The notes under the pieces: model-generated
What the model was told of the DNA's origin: nothing
The model's input: the letters and a program-made list of their open reading frames with translations, nothing else
Databases searched by the model: none
Part shown: one piece after another, positions 16,101-23,158 of the stretch
Layout: each line of letters begins with the position of its first letter
Numbering within the stretch: the first letter of the stretch is position 1
Program-made: the position numbers and the translations under genes
DNA from: Deltaproteobacteria bacterium
GTDB taxonomy: Bacteria; Desulfobacterota; Desulfobulbia; Desulfobulbales; BM004
Assembly: GCA_020346205.1 (NCBI GenBank)
Contig: CP070776.1
Coordinates: 1,089,108-1,116,098 of the forward strand
DNA length: 26,991 nt
Reading direction: 5' to 3'

Positions 16101-18072
16101 ATGCAACAGGAGGCTGATTGAATGTTTTATTGACAGTAATTGTGCGTGAAGCTGTATCGCGGGCCCCTTCGTTGTCAGTTACTGTGAGAACAACAGTGAA
16201 TGTTCCGTGAGTGATAAACTCATGCCTGGCTCTTTGACCGAATGTGGCAATACCATCCCCGAAATTCCAATGATATTCTGAGATTGTACCATCCGGGTCG
16301 CTTGATGCCTCAGCATTAAATTTGACTACAAGCGGGACATCTCCTTCAAGAGTTGATGCTGTAAAAGAAGCTGCAGGAGATTGATTAACTGGTTCTGTCA
16401 CTTCAATCTGTGTTGTTGTTTCATCACTGGCGCCTTTATCATCGGTTACAGTGAGTGTTACTGTAAATGTTCCCATTGTTGTAAATGTGTGGCTGGGGCT
16501 AACACCTGTGTCACTGTTGCTGTCGCCAAAATCCCAACTGTATGAAACAATGGTACCATCCGGGTCTGAGGAACTACCAGCATTAAAACTGACTGTCAAT
16601 GGTACGCCACCTGTTGTCTGAGAAGCGGTGAAAGATGCAGTTGGTGCCTTGTTGGTGGAAGGAGTTACAACAATCTCTTGTGTCACCTCACCTGTAGCCC
16701 CATCATTATCAGTAACCGTGAGAGTCACCTGGTAGTTACCTTCTTCTGTATAGATATGATTAGGATTTGTAACGGTTCCAGTCTGACCATCACCGAAATC
16801 CCAGCTATATGAGGCTATGGTTCCATCAGGGTCTGATGATTCAGATCCATTGAAAGTTACCTGCAAAGGTGCTTCACCTGTTTGAGGATTTGCACTAAAT
16901 GAAGCTGTCGGGGCCTGGTTCGGTGGTGGACCGGTTATAATAACTTCAAAAGTTTTTTCAGCTGTAGCTCCCTCATTATCTGTGACTGTAAGCTTTGCGA
17001 TGTAGTTTCCTGGTTCTTTATATGTATGGTTTGCAACCCTACCAATAATTGATTTGCCGTCACCGAAATCCCATGCATACTGGACAATTTCTCCGTCTGG
17101 ATCAGAAGAGCCAGTGGGAACAAACGAGATGAGAATGGGGGCCTGGCCAGTAGTTGGTTTGGGCGTGAACTCTGCAATTGGCGGTTCATTGGGTGGTATG
17201 CTAACGATAATTTCTTGTGCGCTGCTGGCTTCTTTGCCGCTTTCATCAACCACAGTGAGTGTGACCAGGTAAGAGCCGGTTTCAGCAAACGTATGTGTAG
17301 CTTCAACACCCAAATCTGTTTCACCATCCCCAAAATCCCACAAGTATTCACTGATTGCACCGGTCGATTCGGATGCATCAAAAGTAACAGGCTTTGAAAC
17401 AACAACCATTTCCGGAGTAACGCTGAATATTGCTGCAAGTTCTGTAGGATCAGCAGGCTCATCCAGTACCTGTCTGAAATGCTCCTGTGCTTCTTCCGGG
17501 CCCCTAAGGGCTCTTGGGGTATTGCCTGAAAATGCCCCCTGATCATTCAGTGAATCAAAGAGATCGGCAATTTCCCCATCACCAAAATTTTCAACACTTG
17601 TATCAAAATTGATCGGGCGGCCACTTACTTCAGAAGCAATCTGAGGAGTTAAAAATATGCTGTTATCAAGATCACCATCAACATCAAGGGATTGCAGAAG
17701 CCGTAAAATATTTGTGACTGTAGGGTCTGTTTCATCCTGAGCTCCGGGTACAAGGTCAAGAGGGGTAATAATGCTTTTACCCAAGGTTGTCCCTAAAACA
17801 ACATCCCCAATCGAAAAAGTGATGTCCTCTCCAGCTTCGTATTTAAAATTGCCCTGGCTGTTTGTTGTTCCACTTTGAGTGATAGTCAGATAATCCAAAC
17901 CCTGGACAGGAGCATCAATAAATTTACCGGTTTTAACGTCAGAGCCACCTCCACCTCCACCCCCGCCACAGGCAGTGAGTAATGCCAAAACTAAGAGTAC
18001 AAATAAACCAGTAGCTCCATGCATCAATAAAGAGTGTAATGATAAGGCTTTCTTCCTATATACTGCTTTCAT
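13114..18072 (-). CDS. Large surface lipoprotein: seven PKD domains plus subtilisin-type (S8) protease
   Basis: A 1652-aa predicted lipoprotein. A signal peptide ends in the lipobox L-T-A-C35, followed by eight Gly; the Gly at +2 favours the outer membrane. Next come an N-terminal domain found in other Gly-leader lipoproteins (about 47-205, with DAPVQGLDY and TPLDLVPGA), seven PKD domains of about 88 aa (about 212-828, each with a W-D/N/E-x-GDG core), a PPC-like domain (about 840-960), an I9/fervidolysin-like propeptide region (about 975-1095) and an S8 catalytic domain (about 1100-1425). The active site is complete: D1125 in VIDTGV, H1178 in SFHGTHVAG, N1280 in AAGND and S1362 in GTSMAAPH. 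A BACON/Ig-like domain (about 1435-1525) and a C-terminal beta domain follow. GGAG lies 10 nt before the ATG. It is transcribed alone and is probably an outer-membrane or surface protease digesting polymers or processing proteins. Confidence 0.92.
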   Translation of the reverse strand: MKAVYRKKALSLHSLLMHGATGLFVLLVLALLTACGGGGGGGGSDVKTGKFIDAPVQGLDYLTITQSGTTNSQGNFKYEAGEDITFSIGDVVLGTTLGKSIITPLDLVPGAQDETDPTVTNILRLLQSLDVDGDLDNSIFLTPQIASEVSGRPINFDTSVENFGDGEIADLFDSLNDQGAFSGNTPRALRGPEEAQEHFRQVLDEPADPTELAAIFSVTPEMVVVSKPVTFDASESTGAISEYLWDFGDGETDLGVEATHTFAETGSYLVTLTVVDESGKEASSAQEIIVSIPPNEPPIAEFTPKPTTGQAPILISFVPTGSSDPDGEIVQYAWDFGDGKSIIGRVANHTYKEPGNYIAKLTVTDNEGATAEKTFEVIITGPPPNQAPTASFSANPQTGEAPLQVTFNGSESSDPDGTIASYSWDFGDGQTGTVTNPNHIYTEEGNYQVTLTVTDNDGATGEVTQEIVVTPSTNKAPTASFTASQTTGGVPLTVSFNAGSSSDPDGTIVSYSWDFGDSNSDTGVSPSHTFTTMGTFTVTLTVTDDKGASDETTTQIEVTEPVNQSPAASFTASTLEGDVPLVVKFNAEASSDPDGTISEYHWNFGDGIATFGQRARHEFITHGTFTVVLTVTDNEGARDTASRTITVNKTFNQPPVASFTTTPDSGEAPLDVLFYGAASSDPDGTIVQYRWNFGDGQTGSGYRVNHEYSTPGSYVARLTVTDDDGDTGTTTKTINVAEQTNQPPTAFFTVTPNSGPAPLDVLLDATGSSDSDGSITQYFWELGDGQTASTETVNYTFNVANTYRVRLTVTDDDGATDSNSLDISVTAPSTYSISGTIQAPGNTAVDSDVNDPAAPNVSNDTEGTAQQLSNPVILGGYANSSNDAFDYFQVDLAAGQQVTLNFTETTSDLDLFYENTDTGEIGSSEGTTQTESFSVPSNGSYIVYVQAYTGSSNYILNIGQATTASIIASQAINSLHLQSEFKPGDIIVRFREDARSGGLKSLAERAAATGLTGKAGKPGRPMLLSIDNNNRKKAFQTLGVSGKRTHPLRSKVDAVRQQKLDTIETIKALRKRPDVLYAEPNYLRRPLRVPNDAHYGLQWHYPFINLPQAWDITTGNSSVVVAVIDTGVLVNHPDLQGQLTPGYDFISSPFNANDGGGIDPNPDDTGDLSNPDGSSSFHGTHVAGTIAARTNNSTGVAGVAWNSKIMPLRVIGVEGGWSYDIIEALNYAAGLSNISGSVPANPADIINLSLGGPGSLQSEQDFFDELHNVHNIIVVAAAGNDSSSALNYPASYNNVVSVCAIDMNSDLAYYSNFGSKIDVAAPGGGDTPDLNGDGYYDGVLSTVGNDSGLSIEFGYAFFQGTSMAAPHVTGVAALMKAAYPGLTPQEFDNLIAGGTITEDLGSPGRDNLFGYGLIDAYQAVAAAEELAGGGTPLPPTLVINPSSINFGTSETSLSLSVQNGGDGTLTVNTPTDDATWLTVTGSGLGTYTANVNRTGLTDGTYTATITFTSSANTVEVNVIMQVQTIAVTGDLGRLYVILVDPDTLETNPALQTGVNASNGTYSFGISNIPAGTYYLYAGSDRNNDSYICDDAEACGAYLTLGEPTVLTIDSNKSGLNFTAQYNVNFTLGSQAVGSKNLKGFSIRRDTIKSIPQ
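15589..17439 (-). repeat. Seven tandem PKD-domain repeats of about 264 bp
   Basis: Within the subtilase lipoprotein gene, seven consecutive units encode PKD domains. Each has the order: a strand after a Pro pair, an SSDPDGTI-like acidic turn (absent in the first), W-(D/N/E)-(F/L)-GDG (GDS in the fourth), a (H/Y)-x-(Y/F) strand and LTVTDxxG. The third to sixth are closest to each other; the first and seventh are the most divergent. The array is at the protein level; the DNA units have drifted, so they are old duplications rather than a recent expansion. Confidence 0.9.
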
Positions 18073-18343
18073 CAGTAATTTCTCCGGTTATTTGAAAATC
18101 TGTAAACAGAGTATAAAAGTTTTCGAAATTTATTAAGCAAAATATATACCAGAGATAACAATATCTTCTTTACAGGTACTGAAAAAAAATAACATGCTGC
18201 AAAGCTAACAGCCAGGGCAATTTACTCTCTTTAATGATGATAAAAAGTAAGAATTATAACTGGGTAAAACCTAGAAGTCTTAATTGTTTAAATGACAATT
18301 AACGTCATATGATCATATTTATCAGTAAAGATTGTGCATTATA
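18073..18343. other. AT-rich upstream region of the subtilase gene
   Basis: This 271-nt gap lies between the end of the lipase-like gene and the start of the subtilase gene, both on the minus strand, and should hold the subtilase promoter. I found only weak -10 candidates. Two symmetric elements stand out: TTAATTGT (18280-18287) and ACAATTAA (18295-18302) with a 7-nt spacer, and the 12-bp perfect palindrome ATATGATCATAT (18307-18318). The first could be a weak terminator for the lipase-like gene or an operator. Confidence 0.5.
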
Positions 18344-19285
18344 TCATGAATTTAGAAAATTAAGAATTTTACTCTGAATTTTATTGTCATAAGCCGCTTT
18401 AACATGATTAGCAGGGAAATTGTAATGTTTGCTGCCAGGCAGTTTTGCACTTTCGGCAGAGACCAGGGCATCACCAAGACCAGGGGTAAGTTCTTTGGGA
18501 AGATGTCCTGCAGGAATGACTCCTGCAAATAAGTCCGGGAACTTGACAATCCTGTGGTTTTCCCCGGGCAGGTTGATTTTGAGTTGAAACAGGGCCGGAC
18601 TAGTACCACCAAACGATAGCTTGCGCATTTCTCCGGGTAGCGGTTTTTTTACTGAGGCCAAAAAATCCGATTCAGGAGAGAGTTCCTCAATGGCCGGACT
18701 CTGAAGGAATTCCGAAACACGGCTTATAGCCTTTGCCAGGTTTGTCCTGGACTTACCTGGAAGCATTTTTTCCAACACTACTCCAGCAGGTTTCAGGTAT
18801 CGGGAAAATTTTGCCATACCGGTCCCCGAGTGAGGACTGCAAATGGTTATAAGCCCCTCAACCTCGGTTGCAGTTTGCTCCAGTAAAAAACTCCGGGCTA
18901 TGAGTCCGCCGCGGCTGTGTCCAATGAGGTAGATAGTTTTCCCCGGCCATTTATTCCGGACAGTATCTAGGGCTGTTTTAAGTTCGTCGATGGCAAGCTG
19001 GATAGGTCCAAGAGGTCTGCTTTGGGTCCAGGAAGCAAGAGAGAACCCGGCAGGTTTCAGGAAGTTCCAGAGACCCTTGATGTGAGGATCCAGCGAGCCA
19101 AAAGATATTGCGTTGCCAGATAGTTCAGGTTCATCAGTGAGAAAGATTGTAAGAGGAGCCAAGCCACCTAGTACAAAACATTGTTCAGGATCAACCCAGA
19201 AATAATTATTCATGCCGAGACCATGAATAAGAAGGACAACTGGCATTTCAGGTTTGCCGGTATGCAGCTTTAATGAAAGTTTCAT
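18344..19285 (-). CDS. Alpha/beta-hydrolase, lipase-like
   Basis: A 313-aa serine hydrolase. The oxyanion-hole segment LLIHGLGMN lies at 18-26, the nucleophile elbow G-H-S124-R-G at 122-126, the probable acid D272 in GLGDALVS and the probable base H294 in PANHVKAAYD. The GHSRG elbow and overall arrangement resemble class-2 lipases and acyltransferase-like hydrolases. There is no signal peptide, so the protein is probably cytoplasmic, and the substrate (a lipid or ester) is a guess. An in-frame TTG at 19297 exists, but the ATG at 19285 fits better, 4 nt after the stop of the DUF6122-like gene. There is no Shine-Dalgarno, so it relies on translational coupling. Confidence 0.82.
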   Translation of the reverse strand: MKLSLKLHTGKPEMPVVLLIHGLGMNNYFWVDPEQCFVLGGLAPLTIFLTDEPELSGNAISFGSLDPHIKGLWNFLKPAGFSLASWTQSRPLGPIQLAIDELKTALDTVRNKWPGKTIYLIGHSRGGLIARSFLLEQTATEVEGLITICSPHSGTGMAKFSRYLKPAGVVLEKMLPGKSRTNLAKAISRVSEFLQSPAIEELSPESDFLASVKKPLPGEMRKLSFGGTSPALFQLKINLPGENHRIVKFPDLFAGVIPAGHLPKELTPGLGDALVSAESAKLPGSKHYNFPANHVKAAYDNKIQSKILNFLNS

Positions 19286-19289
19286 GCAA

Positions 19290-19595
19290 TCACACAATAC
19301 AATCTATAATATCAAGCCCAATATGAAGAAGGAGGCCAACACCAATAATCCTTAATCTGGGCACAAACAGAAGCAATAAGTATGCTCCAATTGCCGGATA
19401 AGAGTGAAGAGGGTGGAAATTGATGGAGCAGCGCTCAGGGTCATACACCGGAGATGCAAGAAGATGATCCAGGTCAATGATCATGGCAAGCAGCATTATC
19501 AGCCATGCCTTCAGCCAGGTTTTTCGAAATGCCAAGCGAGCTGTAATGCCCGGGATTACACCATGCAGAATAAGATGCAGCAATGGGAAAAACAC
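19290..19595 (-). CDS. Small membrane protein, DUF6122-like
   Basis: A 101-aa, largely hydrophobic protein with probably three to four membrane segments. Conserved-looking polar residues sit inside it: D-L-D-H-L-L near 41-46, D-P-E-R-C-S then F-H-P-L-H-S near 52-65, and H-x4-D-x2-D at the C-terminal end. I recall this pattern from the DUF6122 family; its function is unknown, though the Asp/His set suggests a metal site near the membrane, as in the YdjM-like hydrolases. The start is the GTG at 19595, one base after the stop of the 89-aa gene, with AAGG 9 nt upstream. It is tightly coupled to genes on both sides. Confidence 0.72.
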   Translation of the reverse strand: MFFPLLHLILHGVIPGITARLAFRKTWLKAWLIMLLAMIIDLDHLLASPVYDPERCSINFHPLHSYPAIGAYLLLLFVPRLRIIGVGLLLHIGLDIIDCIV

Positions 19596-19596
19596 C

Positions 19597-19866
19597 TCAG
19601 CCTTTTTTCTCCCAGGGGAGCTCAGGTAAATTGTTCAAGGCTGTAATGTATTTTTCTTTATCGTATTGACGGTTTTCTTTTAAGACGCTGAATACCTCCG
19701 AAGCAACCACATATCCAATAAGCTTTAAAGCCTCTTCTTCTGATAATCCTTGCTCCTGGAGCCTTATGAGTGCCTGTTTAGTTTCAGGCGGGTTGTTGTC
19801 CCTTATCTGGTTATTGATCACTTCCAGGATAGCTGCCCGGAGTCTTTCATTTTCAGTATTTTCCAT
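19597..19866 (-). CDS. Small conserved acidic protein of unknown function
   Basis: An 89-aa soluble, helical protein. The recognisable part is an N-terminal helix, then NNQIRDNNPPETKQAL at about 18-33, then LSEEEALKLIGYVVASEVF at about 41-59, and a C-terminal LNNLPELPW. I have seen this pattern in small proteins of Geobacter-like and clostridial genomes but cannot name a function. It starts the three-gene set with the DUF6122-like and lipase-like genes; the coupling is so tight (one base, then four) that the three should be made together. An 85-nt gap separates it from the Cys-cluster gene upstream. Confidence 0.75.
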   Translation of the reverse strand: MENTENERLRAAILEVINNQIRDNNPPETKQALIRLQEQGLSEEEALKLIGYVVASEVFSVLKENRQYDKEKYITALNNLPELPWEKKG

Positions 19867-19951
19867 AGTAAGCAGGTAAGTCTAATAAGTATTTATGGCT
19901 GTAAAAAAACCTGAGTTGTAAGGATTCTTTATTTGAAACACTAAATATTGG

Positions 19952-20533
19952 CTAAAGTTCGGGAGGGCCTTTAACTATCATCTGTGCAATGGTCAATTTT
20001 ACCTTGGGAGCAGACATCCTTCTTTGGCCGAGCAGCCCGATCTCCAGCTCGACCAGCCTTTTGAAAAATTGTGTGCGGTCAAGAGGCTCAGCAGAAGTAT
20101 TTTTAGACATATGTTCCTGACAGCGAAAGCAGCCAGGGAAATTCATTTTTTGTCCATCCGGTCGCATGAATGTTGCAGGCACGCCGTGCAACCTGCATAT
20201 CATTAACCTGTAGGAGTAGAGTGAACAAAGACCATCAATGTTAAGCGGACACATTATTATGGGACGCTCACCCCTTGCAAGGGCTGCTTCACTTTCAAGC
20301 ACGTATCCTGCAGCTCTTTCAGTGATTTTTTTAAATTGGCTGTCCTCAAGTCTTTTAAGGCCATGCCAGAGATAGGCCCATTCCGTGTAAGTATGGTGCA
20401 GAAAGTAACTGTCGCAGCAGTTGTCAGGGCAACCGGTACAGGAAAAGTCCAAAGCCTTTGCAGTTTGGTCGTAGGTTTCCTCCATATCCTGGTACAGATC
20501 TGCCACCTGCTTGATAAAATCAGGTTTTAACAT
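19952..20533 (-). CDS. YkgJ-like Cys-cluster protein
   Basis: A 193-aa soluble protein with nine cysteines in YkgJ-like spacing: C32-x2-C35-x3-C39-C40 in FSCTGCPDNCC, then C95, C103 and C113 in a CPL, GLCSLYSYRLMICRLHG context, and C135-x2-C138 near an FPGCFRC segment. The family is thought to bind zinc or an iron-sulphur cluster; the last CxxC pair is additional to the core. Function is unknown. Two further in-frame starts exist, at 20551 and 20605, both overlapping amrA. I chose the ATG at 20533, four bases after the amrA stop. It differs clearly from the other family member at 8048. Confidence 0.8.
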   Translation of the reverse strand: MLKPDFIKQVADLYQDMEETYDQTAKALDFSCTGCPDNCCDSYFLHHTYTEWAYLWHGLKRLEDSQFKKITERAAGYVLESEAALARGERPIIMCPLNIDGLCSLYSYRLMICRLHGVPATFMRPDGQKMNFPGCFRCQEHMSKNTSAEPLDRTQFFKRLVELEIGLLGQRRMSAPKVKLTIAQMIVKGPPEL

Positions 20534-20537
20534 AATT

Positions 20538-21137
20538 TCATCTGCTCTCATGGAAATACTGGACCTGGTAAATTGAAACACCCAGTTCCCCCATTTTCCA
20601 CTCATCAGCAGAAAAGCCTGCTTTCCTGCAGAGATGCGCCAGGAATTCCTCTGTTTTTGGAAGCTGTTCCCAGACCTGAGGAAGGAACGTTGCGCGAGCC
20701 ATGCCTTTATTGATGATCACCCCGTCAATATTGGGGCGAAGTTTTTTAAGCAGATCACTGGAGTCAGAATATTTTAACTCCTGGGGGGCTGTCAGGATAC
20801 TTACTTCAATTTCTGCATCTTCAAGTTCAGGAGGGGTAAGAGCCGGGAAACGCGGATCATTGAAGGCCGCATTGATGGCATTACGTTGAATACCATCCAG
20901 AATAGTCTCAGAAGGGGTCAGGCATCCCATGCAGCCACGCAGCTGATTCTTAATTTTTAATGTTACAAAGGTCCCCCGCTCTTCCTGGAAAGCCGGGTCA
21001 GCAATTTCAGTTTCAGAAACCAACTTGCTTACATCTTCTGATACTCCAAGCTTTACAGCAATTGTTGCACGGGCCAGGCGGACCAAAATCTGTCCCTGGT
21101 CATCCTGTAGTTTTGTTGAAGCCTGTTCTGAATTCAT
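20538..21137 (-). CDS. amrA: AmmeMemoRadiSam system protein A (AMMECR1 domain)
   Basis: A 199-aa protein made almost wholly of an AMMECR1 domain. Recognised segments are LRGCMGCL (67-74), FPALTPPELEDAEIEVSIL (97-115) and GVIINKGMARATFLPQVWEQLP (near 138-159, where other bacteria read similarly). In many prokaryotes this protein occurs with a Memo-like dioxygenase and a radical-SAM enzyme (AmrB, AmrS), a set of unknown product thought to modify a protein or cofactor. Neither partner lies in this window, so this is a solo member or the others are elsewhere. It sits 24 nt after the ketosynthase gene and overlaps or abuts the Cys-cluster gene, so it belongs to their operon. Confidence 0.88.
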   Translation of the reverse strand: MNSEQASTKLQDDQGQILVRLARATIAVKLGVSEDVSKLVSETEIADPAFQEERGTFVTLKIKNQLRGCMGCLTPSETILDGIQRNAINAAFNDPRFPALTPPELEDAEIEVSILTAPQELKYSDSSDLLKKLRPNIDGVIINKGMARATFLPQVWEQLPKTEEFLAHLCRKAGFSADEWKMGELGVSIYQVQYFHESR

Positions 21138-21161
21138 GGTCTCAATTTTTCCCTAAACTTA

Positions 21162-22211
21162 TTACCACTCAACTCCAAGCATAAGACAGTTTATGCCACT
21201 GCCAATGCCCAGCAGAGCAGCGCGTTGCCCCTTGCAGAAGGCGCCTTGTTCAATGCCCATTGCCATGGTAACCGGTGCGGAAACAGAGCCCGTATTACCC
21301 ATAATAGAGAGGGTCTCAAAATTTTTACCCGGGGCAAGACCCAAGCGCTCAAAAAGAAGGCGGGCATGGGCCTGGCCAACCTGATGGCAGAAAAATATAT
21401 CGATATCAGACTCCAACCAATCCAACTCGACCAGAAAATCATCCCAAGTGTCCTTGGCAGTCTCAATGCCACGCTTCATTAGTTCTTCGGAGTCTGTAGC
21501 CATGAGGATAGATCCTTGAGTGGAATTGGGCTGGCTGGATTGTCCTCCCTGGCAGAGTTCATTGTGCATGGTATTTGCACGATAGGCTCCACCGATAAAT
21601 TTTTGTGGGCCTTTGCTGTAGTTCTCATGGGTCATAACCAGGGCAACCGAACCTGAGCCGATGGTTAGGGAGGCAAAAGAGTACTTGATTGTCTTGCGGG
21701 TCAGGCTGCTGTCGGCAACTAATTGTTTTATGGTCGATTCCAGCAGGTCTTCAGCAGTTTCCCCGGCTACGAGCAGGCCACATTTTATCTGCCCAAGTTC
21801 TATCATGTTGGCAAGAAAGATCATGCCGTCCAAAAAACCTAGACAGGCATTTGAAATATCAAAAACAAGGCACCGTTCCTGCAGCCCCAGCTGATTATGG
21901 ACAAAGGAAGCTGTTGCCGGCTCCATCATGTCCCGGGAGACCGAAGTAAATATCAAACATTCCAACTCACTTACCGGAATACCCGAAGCTGCAATAGCTT
22001 TTTTACCTGCCAGTATTGCAGCATCGCTTGGCCTGGTCCCCTTGTCCCACAGGCGGCGTTCCTTGATGCCGCTCATAAGTTCCAGGCGGCCTTTGGGCAG
22101 TTTGAGCTTTTCATAGACAGGAGCCAGCCGTTCTTCAATGTTGTCAGAGCTGATCACATTTGGCGGCAGTTCATAGCCAAAGCCATGAAAACATACATGC
22201 TGGTACTTCAT
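21162..22211 (-). CDS. Ketoacyl synthase III, OleA/FabH-like
   Basis: A 349-aa thiolase-fold enzyme with a complete condensing triad: C123 in NACLGF, H276 in FFCHQVG and N306 in MGNTGS. FabH condenses acetyl-CoA with malonyl-ACP, whereas OleA joins two fatty acyl-CoAs head to head. Two features favour the OleA-like side: NACLG with a following GM around the nucleophile, and EPATA just before the second strand (about 97-101), where OleA has a Glu that reaches into the partner active site. No oleB, oleC or oleD lies in the window. The start overlaps the stop of the FabI-like gene by one base (TAATG). The product is unknown; it may be a lipid or polyketide-like precursor. Confidence 0.85.
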   Translation of the reverse strand: MKYQHVCFHGFGYELPPNVISSDNIEERLAPVYEKLKLPKGRLELMSGIKERRLWDKGTRPSDAAILAGKKAIAASGIPVSELECLIFTSVSRDMMEPATASFVHNQLGLQERCLVFDISNACLGFLDGMIFLANMIELGQIKCGLLVAGETAEDLLESTIKQLVADSSLTRKTIKYSFASLTIGSGSVALVMTHENYSKGPQKFIGGAYRANTMHNELCQGGQSSQPNSTQGSILMATDSEELMKRGIETAKDTWDDFLVELDWLESDIDIFFCHQVGQAHARLLFERLGLAPGKNFETLSIMGNTGSVSAPVTMAMGIEQGAFCKGQRAALLGIGSGINCLMLGVEW

Positions 22212-23011
22212 TAATCCACAACCTTGGATATGATATCCGCATCAAAATAATTTATACCCATACCGCCGTCAGCAACTAGAGTCTGCGCGGTTATGGCAGA
22301 GGATCTCTCTGAAAGAAGGAAGGCAGCAATATTAGCAATTTCTGGTGTTTGCAGACCCTTTTTGCGCAATGTCAGCTTTTCAGCATAGAGGTAGCTGTCC
22401 ACGTATCCTGGGATGCCTGCCGAAGCAGAAGTTTTAAGGAGTCCTGGACAGACTGCATTGAAGCGGATGTTGGAAAAGTTGGAAAAGCTTTTTGCCAGGA
22501 AGCAAAGGGATGATTCCAGGGCAGCCTTGATGGGTGCCATATAGCCGTAATTTTCTGCTGCCATCCTTGTGGTGGAAATTGATATGGTTACGACCGAAGC
22601 GTCTGTATCAAGCAGTTCCTTGAACTGTTTGCAGATGGAAATGAGTGAAAAACAGGAAATATCAATTGCCTGGAGAAAGTCTTTTTTATTAGTTTCGTGA
22701 AACGGCTTGAAACCGTCTGCATAGTTTGCAAAGGCAATTGAGTGCACGATGCCGTGGATTTTTCCATCAACAGATTCTGCAATTTCCTTTTTCACTCGGG
22801 CAATATTTTCATCATCCTCCACATCGCAGACAAAAACCTTTGAACCGGGAAAAAGCTTTTCAGCGGTTTCCTTTCTAACTGGACTCCGGACGACGTGAAT
22901 AACATCAGCGCCTGCTTCTTGCAAAACCTTTGCAATGGCACAGGCTACAGACTTGCGGTTGGCCAGACCGAAGACAACAATTTTTTTATCAGCAAGTTTC
23001 AGAAAATCCAT
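22211..23011 (-). CDS. FabI-like enoyl-ACP reductase (short-chain dehydrogenase)
   Basis: A 266-aa NAD(P)H-dependent reductase resembling FabI, the last reductive step of each fatty-acid cycle. The FabI-type nucleotide site [13 protein letters not shown] is at 15-27, rather than the usual GxxxGxG of other short-chain dehydrogenases. Tyr155 and Lys162 match E. coli Y156 and K163. The first FabI tyrosine (E. coli Y146) appears replaced, as residue 145 is Ile. The C-terminal VADGGMG at 246-252 is normal. I use the ATG at 23011 over a TTG at 23020; neither has a strong ribosome site. A good promoter lies about 47 nt upstream. Being coupled to the ketosynthase, it probably reduces that enzyme's product, so it may not be the housekeeping FabI. 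Confidence 0.82.
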   Translation of the reverse strand: MDFLKLADKKIVVFGLANRKSVACAIAKVLQEAGADVIHVVRSPVRKETAEKLFPGSKVFVCDVEDDENIARVKKEIAESVDGKIHGIVHSIAFANYADGFKPFHETNKKDFLQAIDISCFSLISICKQFKELLDTDASVVTISISTTRMAAENYGYMAPIKAALESSLCFLAKSFSNFSNIRFNAVCPGLLKTSASAGIPGYVDSYLYAEKLTLRKKGLQTPEIANIAAFLLSERSSAITAQTLVADGGMGINYFDADIISKVVD

Positions 23012-23064
23012 ACGTATCAATTTTTTTCAGGGTTTTATAAGTATATTTCGCCTATGGGAAAGGC

Positions 23065-23093
23065 ACTTTAAAAACGCTTGGTAAGGATGTCAA
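23065..23093 (-). promoter_or_regulatory. Promoter of the FabI-like/ketosynthase operon
   Basis: On the minus strand TTGACA (23093-23088), a perfect -35, is followed after 17 nt by TAAAGT (23070-23065), 4 of 6 against TATAAT. Transcription would start near 23058, giving a leader of about 47 nt before the ATG at 23011. A TTTTCGAAAA palindrome (23097-23106) lies just upstream of the -35, between this and the pyrG promoter. Confidence 0.65.
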
Positions 23094-23122
23094 AGTTTTT
23101 CGAAAATTTCCTGTATTTTTCA

Positions 23123-23151
23123 TTGGCGATTTATGGTCATGTTGCTATAGT
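23123..23151 (+). promoter_or_regulatory. Candidate extended -10 promoter of pyrG, near the start codon
   Basis: TTGGCG (23123-23128) and TATAGT (23146-23151) are spaced by 17 nt, with TGC before the -10 as in extended -10 promoters. The predicted transcription start is at 23158-23159, at the pyrG ATG itself, which would give a leaderless mRNA. There is no Shine-Dalgarno before that ATG, in agreement. Confidence 0.45.
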
Positions 23152-23158
23152 GTGGCCC

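Noticed and set aside
15589..17439. Regular repeats of about 264 bp as a possible CRISPR or satellite array
   Set aside because: The units are translated PKD domains with drifted DNA; there are no short identical repeats with spacers.
16935..17546. A 203-codon minus-strand frame inside the PKD array
   Set aside because: It is an alternative frame of the repeats, with unnatural composition; the PKD frame is clearly the coding one.
17943..17972. Repetitive GGN run might be a frameshift-prone sequencing artefact
   Set aside because: The frame runs through it cleanly from a good signal peptide into the mature domains; a Gly run after the lipobox Cys is common in surface lipoproteins.
18115..18130. 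TTTCGAAA upstream of the subtilase gene, shared with TTTTCGAAAA near the FabI-like promoter
   Set aside because: An 8-bp AT-rich palindrome occurs often by chance, and two copies are not enough to call a shared operator.
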